Below are positions 1-5,666 of a stretch of DNA of 5,894 nucleotides, one piece after another. This DNA is from Rikenellaceae bacterium (GTDB lineage: Bacteria; Bacteroidota; Bacteroidia; Bacteroidales; UBA932): assembly GCA_012800665.1 (NCBI GenBank), contig JAAZIW010000247.1, positions 1-5,894 of the forward strand. Reading direction: 5' to 3'. The notes under the pieces are model-generated. The model did not search any database and had not been told where the DNA came from. It saw nothing but the letters and a program-made list of their open reading frames with translations. Both the position numbers and the translations under genes were made by a program. Each line of letters opens with the position of its first letter. Within the stretch, counting starts at the first letter, position 1.

Positions 1-151
1 CTTCATGGACGGGTTGGGAATAATGATATCCCTTTGTGTTGACGGTCTTGGGGGTCAGCTCCAAGACTCCGAGCGGGCAGGCCAGTACGCAAAGATTGCA
101 ACCTTTGCATCTTTCCGTATCTACCACAACCGCTCCATGTATTTTTGCCAT
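1..151 (-). CDS. [4Fe-4S] ferredoxin-type subunit, probable delta subunit of a 2-oxoacid:ferredoxin oxidoreductase (partial)
   Basis: The first 50 codons are visible, from ATG at 151 to the left edge, where the gene is cut. The protein opens MAKIHGAVVVDTERCKGCNL and carries a CxxCxxCxxxCP cluster-binding motif at C15, C18, C21 and C25-P26, followed by a Gly-Tyr-His-Tyr stretch. Ferredoxin-like delta subunits of the VorD/KorD/PorD type normally carry two such motifs, so the second would lie outside the window. In that family the subunit passes electrons between the thiamine-diphosphate catalytic core and ferredoxin. It starts 12 bases after the TPR gene, with no clear Shine-Dalgarno. Its position downstream of a branched-chain aminotransferase and a butyrate-type kinase favours a branched-chain 2-oxoacid substrate, but that is inferred from context. 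Pyruvate or 2-oxoglutarate enzymes remain possible, because the catalytic subunits are not visible. Confidence 0.85.
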   Translation of the reverse strand, partial: MAKIHGAVVVDTERCKGCNLCVLACPLGVLELTPKTVNTKGYHYSQPVHE

Positions 152-163
152 AGTCTATAGTTT

Positions 164-346
164 TTATGGGTTATACATATCTTTGTTATAAAAGTCCAAA
201 ATCTCGTTAACCATTTCAAGAGCAGCCTTTGCGGGGCTGTCGGGATTTATGGAAACAGCTTCCAAATAATGGTTCATGGCGCCTTGCCAATCCCCCTTGC
301 GCTGGCATTCTTTACCTAATTGGTATTCTTTTTCGTCCGGCGTCAT
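164..346 (-). CDS. small single-TPR protein, 60 aa
   Basis: A 60-residue soluble protein starting MTPDEKEYQLGKECQRKGDW and ending NKDMYNP. Residues about 10-43 fit one tetratricopeptide repeat: G17, W20, A23, Y27, A30 and P35 fall at the usual small, aromatic and helix-breaking positions. A short helix follows. TPRs mediate protein contacts; the partner here is unknown. Placement immediately before the ferredoxin-type subunit suggests a helper for assembly or stability of the oxidoreductase complex, which is inference. I chose ATG at 346 because GGCGGAAGAAAG lies just upstream as a ribosome-binding site and the start falls 13 bases after the ilvE stop. An in-frame TTG at 373 would add nine residues and overlap ilvE, and is less likely. 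Confidence 0.8.
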   Translation of the reverse strand: MTPDEKEYQLGKECQRKGDWQGAMNHYLEAVSINPDSPAKAALEMVNEILDFYNKDMYNP

Positions 347-359
347 CTTTCTTCCGCCA

Positions 360-1406
360 TCATTTTTCCTCAAGAATCATGCACCAGCCATATTTGTCGG
401 GCAACAGTCCCTTTTGCATACCGACAATAGCGTCGTATAGTTTACGGCTGATAGGTCCGCAATTCTCGGGATCGCCGATATGGTAGCATTTGGTGATTTC
501 TGTGGATTCCAATGTGGGCTTGTCGTCTATCTTGCAGATGGGGGTAATCACCACTGCTGTGCCGCAGGCGTTAACCTCATCCATCTCGGCAAGTTCTTCT
601 ACATACACCTTGCGCATTTCAACGGTGAGACCCATATCGGCAGCCACATGTCTGAGACTCTTGTTGGTTATGGACGGAAGAACACTGTCCGAATCGGGGG
701 TAATATAACTATTGCCTTTGATTCCGAAGAAGTTGGAGGACCCGAATTCTTCGATATGGGTATGGGTGGCAGTGTCCAAGAAAAGCAGCTCCCTGTAGCC
801 CTGTTTGCGGGCTATGTTGTAAGCATGAAGACTCTGCGCATAATTGGCTCCCAATTTATAATAGCCGCTGCCGTAAGTGGCCGCGCGGTCGTAATTGCGG
901 GAAAGGACTGCCGTGCCGGGCATAAGAGCCTTGGCGCCGGAATAAGTTCCCACAGGTGAGCTCATAACTATGAAAGTAACATCCTTGGCGCTCCTGATGC
1001 CGAGTTGAGGATTCATACCGAACAATACGGGACGCAGATAGAGGGATGCACCCGATTCGTATGGAGGAATGAATTCCCAGTTGGCTCGCACGCACATCTT
1101 GCACATTTCGATGAACATTTCCTCATCGGGATAACCCATATCAAGATAAGTAGCGCTGCTGATCATTCGTTTGGCATTCTCGTCCGGGCGGAACATGCGC
1201 ACCTTATTATCAGCTCCGCGATAAACCTTAAGGCCTTCGAAGCATTCAGGGGCATAGTGAAACGCACCTGCAAAGCAATGGACGGAAAGCATAAAGTCCG
1301 AAGAGATTTCCGGTTTGCCCCATGCACCGTTCTCGTATTTTGCAATAACGATGGCGTTTGTGGGATAATAAGCAAAGGATCTCTTGCTGTAATCGATTTT
1401 TTCCAT
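360..1406 (-). CDS. ilvE: branched-chain amino acid aminotransferase
   Basis: A 348-residue, fold-type IV pyridoxal-phosphate aminotransferase, about the usual length for larger (type II, eukaryote-like) BCATs. It exchanges the amino group of leucine, isoleucine or valine with 2-oxoglutarate in the cytoplasm. Visible family features in order are ECFEGLKVYRG (54-64), the FRPDENAKRM block (72-81), the PPYESGASLYLRP strand (114-126), YKLGANYAQSL (183-193) with K184 as the expected Schiff-base lysine, IEEFGSSNFF (218-227), and CGTAVVITPI (281-290). It begins 22 bases after the buk stop, with only an A-rich leader and no Shine-Dalgarno. The reaction is reversible. Linkage to an acyl kinase and an oxidoreductase subunit, and the absence of biosynthetic ilv/leu genes nearby, suggest a catabolic role, though synthesis cannot be excluded. 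Confidence 0.93.
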   Translation of the reverse strand: MEKIDYSKRSFAYYPTNAIVIAKYENGAWGKPEISSDFMLSVHCFAGAFHYAPECFEGLKVYRGADNKVRMFRPDENAKRMISSATYLDMGYPDEEMFIEMCKMCVRANWEFIPPYESGASLYLRPVLFGMNPQLGIRSAKDVTFIVMSSPVGTYSGAKALMPGTAVLSRNYDRAATYGSGYYKLGANYAQSLHAYNIARKQGYRELLFLDTATHTHIEEFGSSNFFGIKGNSYITPDSDSVLPSITNKSLRHVAADMGLTVEMRKVYVEELAEMDEVNACGTAVVITPICKIDDKPTLESTEITKCYHIGDPENCGPISRKLYDAIVGMQKGLLPDKYGWCMILEEK

Positions 1407-1428
1407 ATTTCTTGTATTAATTGTTTAA

Positions 1429-2598
1429 TTAGTCTTCTATCAGTTTGTTTTTATTGTAAGTCTTCGCTTTTACCTTTCCGGAGAGTACCATATAGCCGTT
1501 TTCGGCAAGGCTGCGAATTTCGTTTTCACCAGGATAGATGCGTATGTCGGGGAACAGATGCCCCACCCTTTTGATTATCGCATCGGTAATGTATTTACTA
1601 TAAGCGATGCCGCCCGTAAACAAAAGGGCATCCACCTTGCCGTACACATCAACAGTCAGGGCGGCTATATATTTGGCGATATTGAGTACGAAAGCCTCCA
1701 TGAATAATTTGTATTCGGGTACACCCTCTTTAGCCTTGGCCTCCACCACTCGCATGTCGTTGGTGCCGAAATAAGCCACTGCACCGCCTCCACCCACAAT
1801 TTTATTGCGGATTTCCTTTTCGGTATATTTACCGCTGAAGCACATTTCCACAAGAGGAAGAGCAGGACAAGTGCCCGACCGTTCCGGAGTGATGGGACCA
1901 TCGCCGTCAAGCCCGTGAGTGCTGTCGATTACGCGGCCGTTTTGATGCATCGAGATGGTGACTCCGCCACCCATGTGACAGACTATGATATTTTTATTAT
2001 TCTTTTCAAAACCTATGTCTGCCAAATACTTGCGCACAACGGCTCTTGAATTGAGGGCATGATAAAGACTTTCGCGCTTGAATTCGGGAACACCGTAGAG
2101 CCGATATTCGGGAAGCATTTCATCCGATGTGGTAGAATCCGCTATATAGGCTTTGCATTCACCGTAACGGCCTTTTATCCCTTTTGCCTTACGCACATTA
2201 TTTATCTCCCCTGCCAAATCATCTGCCATAACGGGGCTCAAACTGCTGGCGTGCTTGCCGTCGCGATAGCTTATAAGCACCTCGCGCATATCGGCATTTA
2301 CAGAATAGACGCCTGGGAGGATAGGCCTCATCTGTCCGCCGCGACCCATTATCAAATCTATTTCTTCCAAGGGAATGTGATTCTCCTCCAAGAATTTGGA
2401 AACGGCCGCATTGCGTATTGCAAGCTGAGCGGAAAAATCCGTCGCTTTTTCGATTTCCGCTTTGGAATGGTCTATCTGGCTTCCGCACACCTGAACTCCG
2501 TCTTTGTAATAGCCGAACTTAGATGAGGTGGAACCCGTGTTTATTACTAAAATGTTGCCCTCTACGGGCTTGGAATTTAATGTAATCGCTCCTTCCAT
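1429..2598 (-). CDS. buk: butyrate kinase / branched-chain fatty-acid kinase
   Basis: A 389-residue member of the ASKHA acetate/butyrate kinase superfamily. It would convert butyryl or isobutyryl phosphate plus ADP to the free acid plus ATP in the cytoplasm. Diagnostic blocks are the N-terminal phosphate loop LVINTGSTSSK (17-27), MGRGGQM (84-90), KHASSLSP (115-122), CHMGGG (207-212), LDGDGPITPERSG (230-242), the adenosine motif LFTGGIAYS (326-334) and YPGENE near residue 355. The spacing matches butyrate kinases rather than AckA. It is slightly longer than the usual 350-360 residues, because about 14 residues precede the first strand and the C-terminus ends in a Lys/Asn-rich tail. ATG 2598 is the only sensible start. 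As first gene of the set it probably carries the operon promoter. Linkage to ilvE favours branched-chain acyl phosphates; the substrate is not readable from sequence. Confidence 0.93.
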   Translation of the reverse strand: MEGAITLNSKPVEGNILVINTGSTSSKFGYYKDGVQVCGSQIDHSKAEIEKATDFSAQLAIRNAAVSKFLEENHIPLEEIDLIMGRGGQMRPILPGVYSVNADMREVLISYRDGKHASSLSPVMADDLAGEINNVRKAKGIKGRYGECKAYIADSTTSDEMLPEYRLYGVPEFKRESLYHALNSRAVVRKYLADIGFEKNNKNIIVCHMGGGVTISMHQNGRVIDSTHGLDGDGPITPERSGTCPALPLVEMCFSGKYTEKEIRNKIVGGGGAVAYFGTNDMRVVEAKAKEGVPEYKLFMEAFVLNIAKYIAALTVDVYGKVDALLFTGGIAYSKYITDAIIKRVGHLFPDIRIYPGENEIRSLAENGYMVLSGKVKAKTYNKNKLIED

Positions 2599-2632
2599 AA
2601 AACGGTTATGAGTATTATTAGTGCTGTCGCTA

Positions 2633-2640
2633 CGAATTTA
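2633..2640 (-). promoter_or_regulatory. possible -7 box for the buk operon
   Basis: Read on the minus strand the site is TAAATTCG, seven of eight positions of the Bacteroidota -7 consensus TAnnTTTG if the two free positions are counted. It lies 34 bases upstream of the buk ATG within an AT-rich tract. No good -33 TTTG is seen at the expected spacing, so this is a weak prediction. TATAATTG about 15-20 bases further upstream is an alternative. Confidence 0.25.
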
Positions 2641-2747
2641 CAATTTATTTTTCAATTATAGTTAATTTTTTAAAGTTTTTTATCTAAAAATACTAATAAA
2701 CGCAAGCGGAAACACTTTCCTGCTTATTATTTTTCCGATTATTGTTA

Positions 2748-2755
2748 TATATTTG
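2748..2755 (+). promoter_or_regulatory. possible -7 box for the MATE gene
   Basis: TATATTTG is an exact match to the Bacteroidota -7 consensus TAnnTTTG. The -33 region (near 2724) has no clear TTTG. If used, transcription would begin near 2762 and give a leader of roughly 245 bases containing the 2780-2804 hairpin and all six tandem repeats. Confidence 0.38.
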
Positions 2756-2779
2756 CTTTCCGAATGGCTTTACAAGCGT

Positions 2780-2804
2780 GTTGAACGCTTCGGCGCAGTT
2801 CAAC
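2780..2804 (+). other. hairpin with TTCG-capped stem in the presumed MATE leader
   Basis: GTTGAAC at 2780-2786 is the exact reverse complement of GTTCAAC at 2798-2804. Between them, GCTTCGGC can form a GC/GC pair closed by TTCG, with GCA bulged on the 3' side. An overlapping alternative pairs AAGCGT (2774-2779) with ACGCTT (2785-2790). No T-run follows, so it is not an obvious terminator. Its role is unknown. Confidence 0.4.
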
Positions 2805-2848
2805 TGACACTACCGAAGACGGAAAGACTATTTCTGTTTTTTGAATAG

Positions 2849-3013
2849 TTTTTTAAGCAGAATAACGACTTGGTGGTTTTTAAGCAGAACTACGACTGAA
2901 CAGTTTTTAACCGGAACTACGACTTGGTGGTTTTTAAACCGGAACTACGACTGAACATTTTTTAACCGGTACTACGACTGAACATTTTTTTAACAGAAAC
3001 AACGACTTAGTGG
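2849..3013 (+). repeat. six tandem copies of a ~27-bp unit upstream of, and reaching into, the MATE start
   Basis: Copies begin at 2849, 2877, 2904, 2931, 2958 and 2985. Each has a run of 5-7 T, then AA, a variable CAG or CCGG part, then AACTACGACT or a near match. The unit ends in one of two forms: TTGGTGG (copies 1, 3; TTAGTGG in 6) or TGAACA/TGAACAG (copies 2, 4, 5). The GTG of copy 6 at 3010 is the predicted MATE start codon. Units vary from 27 to 29 bp, mostly by T-run length. Such tracts can gain and lose copies by slippage. Confidence 0.92.
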
Positions 3014-4590
3014 CATCGGCTAAAGACATATTGTTGGCGAAAATCCGCAGCAACTCCCCCATGACGGGGAAAGAGCAGCTGCGGCTTTCCCTTATGCTCG
3101 GCCTTCCCGCTATTCTTGCACAACTCTCCAACATACTCATGCAATATATAGATGCCTCTATGGTAGGACATCTCGGCGCTACGCAGGCGGCCTCCATCGG
3201 GCTTGTGAGTTCCAGCACATGGCTGTTCGGCGGGCTTTGCATGGCGACCACTTCAGGTTTTTCGGTGCAGATAGCGCAACTTCTCGGAGCCGGAAACGGG
3301 CGGAAAGCAAGGGATGTAATGCGTAAGGGATTGGTAAGCGGATTTGTTTTTTCCATAGTTCTCGGTCTGATTGGCATCAGCATCAGTTCTCCCCTGCCGT
3401 ATTGGCTTGGAGGCAAGGCCGATATTGCCTCAGATGCATCTTCTTATTTTCTGATATATTCCGCAGCAATACCGTTCATGCAGATTGGTTTGAGCGCATC
3501 GGGCTTCCTTGCGGCAAACGGCAATTTAAAAGTGCCAAGCATTATATTCGCAACGATGTGCCTGCTTGATGTGGTGTTCAATTATCTGTTCATCTATATC
3601 TGCGATATGGGAGTAATGGGGGCCGCTGTAGGTACGGCCGCCGCTGAATTATTTGCAATGGCGGCAAGCCTTTGGTATCTGCTTGCAAAGTCGCGGGAGT
3701 TGAATTTGAAACAGGACCGCCTCACAAGCCTTATTCTTGATTGCAGAGCAGGCCGGAAGCTTAATAGTGACGAAAGTTGGCAGCTTGATGACAGTGCAAA
3801 CCAGCAGTCCGGTTACGGCACAAGCCGGCAGTCGCATCTTGAAAACCGGCAGCTTGATGACAGTGAAAGCCGGCAGTCGCATCTTGAAAGCCGGCAAGCA
3901 AATCGCAGTTCCTTTAAAAGCGCGTTAGGAAATTGGTTGCCGGACCGCCCCGTCCTTAAAAACGCTTTCGGAATCAGCGGACCTTTGTGGTTGCAGAATA
4001 TAGTGATGAGGGGAGCCTATGTGATAGCAACCATAATCGTAGCACCGCTTGGCACCATTGCCATTGCGGCCAACGCATTCGCCATTATTGCCGAAAGTTT
4101 CTGTTATATGCCCGGATATGGAATGGCTGATGCCGTAACGCCCCTTGTCGGGCAGAGCATAGGAGCCGGGCGAAAGGATTATGCAAAGCGTTTTGCATGG
4201 ATAAATATAGGCATAGCCGGAGGAATGATGGGTTTCCTTGCAGTGTTGATGTATATTTTCGCTCCGCAGATGATGAGTCTTCTCACATCCGACACCGAAG
4301 TGATTGCGCTTGGAGTCAAATGCCTTAGGATAGTGGCTTTTGCAGAATTTTTATATGGCGTTTCCATAGTGGGATACGGAGCCTGCGTGGGAGCAGGAGA
4401 TACAATGATACCCACTGTCATGAACTTCTCCAGCATGTGGATAGTCCGTATAGGCCTCGCTCTTATCCTTACCCCGAAAATGGGTCTTGTCGGCTATTGG
4501 ATAGCCATGTGCATAGAGTTGAATGCGCGCGGGATAATCTTCGCCCTGCGCATCAAGGGCAACGCCTGGCTGAAGAAGAGTTTGGTGTAA
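3010..4590 (+). CDS. MATE-family multidrug/cation exporter with repeat-expanded central loop
   Basis: A 526-residue polytopic inner-membrane protein of the MATE (NorM/DinF-like) family, which exports cationic drugs or metabolites by Na+ or H+ antiport. Twelve hydrophobic segments are readable: six at about residues 27-230 and six at about 315-520. The two halves show the matching internal motifs IAQLLGAGNGRKARDV (first half, about 90-105) and LVGQSIGAGRKDYAKR (second half), as expected from the family's duplication. Usual length is about 440-470. The surplus is a hydrophilic loop (about 240-312) between segments 6 and 7, built of repeats. GTG 3010 is chosen because no earlier in-frame start exists downstream of the stop at 2935 and the 17 residues before M18 look native. 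ATG 3061 is the fallback. No Shine-Dalgarno is seen. The substrate cannot be told. It is convergent with hsp20. Confidence 0.9.
   Translation: MASAKDILLAKIRSNSPMTGKEQLRLSLMLGLPAILAQLSNILMQYIDASMVGHLGATQAASIGLVSSSTWLFGGLCMATTSGFSVQIAQLLGAGNGRKARDVMRKGLVSGFVFSIVLGLIGISISSPLPYWLGGKADIASDASSYFLIYSAAIPFMQIGLSASGFLAANGNLKVPSIIFATMCLLDVVFNYLFIYICDMGVMGAAVGTAAAELFAMAASLWYLLAKSRELNLKQDRLTSLILDCRAGRKLNSDESWQLDDSANQQSGYGTSRQSHLENRQLDDSESRQSHLESRQANRSSFKSALGNWLPDRPVLKNAFGISGPLWLQNIVMRGAYVIATIIVAPLGTIAIAANAFAIIAESFCYMPGYGMADAVTPLVGQSIGAGRKDYAKRFAWINIGIAGGMMGFLAVLMYIFAPQMMSLLTSDTEVIALGVKCLRIVAFAEFLYGVSIVGYGACVGAGDTMIPTVMNFSSMWIVRIGLALILTPKMGLVGYWIAMCIELNARGIIFALRIKGNAWLKKSLV
3752..3889 (+). repeat. in-frame 21/24-bp minisatellite within the MATE gene
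   Basis: Six head-to-tail units lie at 3752-3775, 3776-3799, 3800-3823 (24 bp each), 3824-3844 (21), 3845-3868 (24) and 3869-3889 (21). A partial seventh starts at 3890. Most begin RCCGGCAG and end GAAA or CAA. The 21-bp units 4 and 6 are identical, and units 2 and 5 share GGCAGCTTGATGACAGTG. In the gene's frame they encode seven- or eight-residue blocks such as SRQSHLE and NRQLDDSE. All lengths are multiples of three, so the exporter frame is kept. Confidence 0.93.
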
Positions 4591-4594
4591 ACAC

Positions 4595-4632
4595 AAAAAG
4601 AGGCCGGCTAAGTCTTAGTCAGCAGGCCTCTT
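4595..4632 (-). terminator. hairpin terminator of hsp20, shared with the convergent MATE gene
   Basis: AAGAGGCC (4598-4605) pairs with GGCCTCTT (4625-4632). After one G/A mismatch, GCT (4607-4609) pairs with AGC (4621-4623), leaving an 11-nt loop. On the minus strand the stem is followed by TTTTT, a good intrinsic terminator 20 bases after the hsp20 stop. On the plus strand it lies just after the MATE stop but is followed only by AGCAATTT, so it is weaker for that gene. Confidence 0.8.
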
Positions 4633-4652
4633 AGCAATTTGCGTTGAGAATA

Positions 4653-5081
4653 TTATTTAACCTCGATGCTTCTGCAACTTTCCTTTTCGGGAACTTTCTT
4701 GATTTTGGGAATGCACACCTTGAGTTCGCCGTTAATCACTTCTGCATTGATATTTTCGCGATCTGCATTGTCGGGAAGCAACATAGTTTGCTGGAATTTA
4801 GTGTAGGAATACTCGCGGCGCAGATAATGTCCCTCCTTCTTTTTCTCATCCTCTACCTTTTTCTCCATGCTGATTACAAGATCTCCATCGGTATCGAGGG
4901 TTACTTTGAAATCTTCTTTGGTCATGCCGGGGGCTGCGAGCTCGAGTTCATAACTGTTTTCGGTTTCCAATACATTGATGGAAGGAGCAGTAGCATTGCT
5001 GCGGGTCATCCAATCATTGTCGAAAAGATCGTTGAATACATCGGGAAGCCACCGATTTCTATAATGTCTTACTGGTAACAT
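4653..5081 (-). CDS. small heat-shock protein, Hsp20/alpha-crystallin family
   Basis: A 142-residue cytoplasmic holdase chaperone that binds unfolding proteins as an oligomer until ATP-dependent chaperones can refold them. The N-terminal arm, with WLPDVFNDLFDNDW (11-24), precedes an alpha-crystallin domain at about 33-126. Visible domain features are ELELAAPGMTKEDFKV (45-60), DLVISMEKK (67-75), YLRREYSYTKFQQTMLLP (86-103) and the conserved NGELKVCIPK (117-126). The C-terminal tail ends SIEVK, and its IEV resembles the I-x-I/V anchor used in oligomer assembly. The length is typical. ATG 5081 is supported by AGGAG nine bases upstream. It is a single gene ended by the hairpin near 4610. A palindrome and promoter-like sites upstream suggest its own stress control, which is inference. 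Confidence 0.95.
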   Translation of the reverse strand: MLPVRHYRNRWLPDVFNDLFDNDWMTRSNATAPSINVLETENSYELELAAPGMTKEDFKVTLDTDGDLVISMEKKVEDEKKKEGHYLRREYSYTKFQQTMLLPDNADRENINAEVINGELKVCIPKIKKVPEKESCRSIEVK

Positions 5082-5090
5082 AATTTAAAT

Positions 5091-5095
5091 CTCCT
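5091..5095 (-). promoter_or_regulatory. ribosome-binding site of hsp20
   Basis: AGGAG on the minus strand lies nine bases before ATG 5081. It is the clearest Shine-Dalgarno in the window; the other genes have A-rich or no evident sites. This fits a gene needing strong translation, and it fixes the start. Confidence 0.75.
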
Positions 5096-5126
5096 ATTAT
5101 TTTAATTGTTATACTTTTACTTTTAC

Positions 5127-5158
5127 CATCCTTAGCGGACACTATATTATATGGCAAA
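5127..5158 (-). promoter_or_regulatory. possible hsp20 promoter
   Basis: On the minus strand TTTG (5158-5155) is followed after 20 bases by TAAGGATG (5134-5127). The spacing suits the Bacteroidota TTTG/TAnnTTTG promoter. The -33 box matches but the -7 box matches only partly. The predicted leader would be about 40 bases, with the ribosome-binding site near its end. Confidence 0.35.
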
Positions 5159-5167
5159 CAACGTTCC

Positions 5168-5184
5168 ACTGACAAATTGTCAGT
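5168..5184. promoter_or_regulatory. 17-bp palindrome upstream of hsp20, possible operator
   Basis: ACTGACAAATTGTCAGT is a perfect dyad with 8-base arms around a central A. It lies about 10 bases beyond the predicted -33 box of hsp20, where an activator or a dimeric repressor could bind. It does not match the CIRCE (HrcA) element. There is no T-run, so it is not a terminator. The regulator is unknown. Confidence 0.45.
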
Positions 5185-5276
5185 AGCCCGGATGGAAAGC
5201 GAGTTCGTCTCCCTCGCGTTAAAGGGTGGGGGAAACAACTTTTCCGAAATTGGCCCATTTGCATGTTGCATATTAC

Positions 5277-5429
5277 AAAGGGCCGAAAATGCTTATCGCT
5301 GGATTTGGTTGACTTTCGGAGGGGTGCTTCTAGACGAGAGGGTTTAAGCAATAAAGGCCGAAAATGCTTAACAATGGTTTCAGCTGCCTTTCATGGTATG
5401 ACGAAAAAGGCCGAAAACGTCGTACCATG
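5277..5429 (+). repeat. three copies of an AAAGGCCGAAAA motif, two presented as hairpin loops
   Basis: Copies lie at about 5277-5295, 5353-5370 and 5405-5417. Copies 1 and 2 share GGCCGAAAATGCTTA. In copy 2, TTAAGCA (5344-5350) pairs with TGCTTAA (5365-5371) around a 14-nt loop, ATAAAGGCCGAAAA. In copy 3, CATGGTATGACG (5392-5403) pairs with CGTCGTACCATG (5418-5429) with one T/G wobble around a 14-nt loop, AAAAAGGCCGAAAA. The stems are unrelated while loop length and sequence are kept. Copy 1 lacks a matching left arm and looks degenerate. The strand of action is unknown. Confidence 0.75.
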
Positions 5430-5543
5430 TAGCGGAAAAGAGAGTTGAGAGGGAGCAGGGAAACAGGATCAAGTAAAAACAGATGAAAATGCCCTACAAT
5501 GATACAATAAACAGCTCTAAGAGCAGCCCCGCCTGCAATCTGG

Positions 5544-5666
5544 AAAGCGAGCGTAAAATGGAAAGTGCTGATAATGAGGCAGATCTTTAAACAAGGTCAG
5601 CCAAATTTTCGGGTGTTCTTTAAGGATTTAGCTGATAGTCAGAGAGTTACATTTTACGCTCGCTTT
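5544..5666. repeat. 123-bp foldback element with perfect 17-bp terminal inverted repeats
   Basis: AAAGCGAGCGTAAAATG (5544-5560) is exactly complementary to CATTTTACGCTCGCTTT (5650-5666). The next 36 bases inward on each side still match at about 21 positions, leaving a centre near 5597-5613. The whole unit is therefore an imperfect hairpin. On the plus strand the stem runs straight into six T (5664-5669), as an intrinsic terminator or a terminated small RNA would. It could be a MITE or insertion-sequence remnant, or a structured RNA. No obvious target-site duplication flanks it. Confidence 0.8.

Larger units (their letters stand above)
2599..3009. other. divergent intergenic region, 411 bp
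   Basis: No credible protein gene lies between buk (minus) and the MATE gene (plus). The buk side (about 2631-2700) is strongly AT-rich. The middle holds a -7-like box and a hairpin. The MATE side is filled by tandem repeats. Sub-features are listed separately. Confidence 0.8.

Noticed and set aside
2934..3416. Long minus-strand open frame overlapping the start of the MATE gene
   Set aside because: It is antisense to a clear membrane-protein gene, and its C-terminus is just the 27-bp repeat translated twice (KKCSVVVPV). It has no family features.
3649..3928. Open frames on both strands over the MATE central loop
   Set aside because: They result from the 21/24-bp units being multiples of three. 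The exporter frame, with matching membrane segments on both sides, is the real one.
5199..5217. tRNA T-arm-like hairpin, GCGAG/CTCGC around TTCG
   Set aside because: The loop is nine bases and does not fit TTCRANY. No acceptor, D or anticodon arm is found on either side.
5263..5448. Plus-strand 61-codon open frame with repeated KGRKCL
   Set aside because: The repeated peptide is only the GGCCGAAAATGCTTA motif read in frame. Copy 3 has a different local phase and the frame shows no protein features.
5483..5590. 35-codon plus-strand frame ending inside the foldback
   Set aside because: There is no good ribosome-binding site, and the frame borrows codons from the inverted repeat. It is too short to support without expression data.
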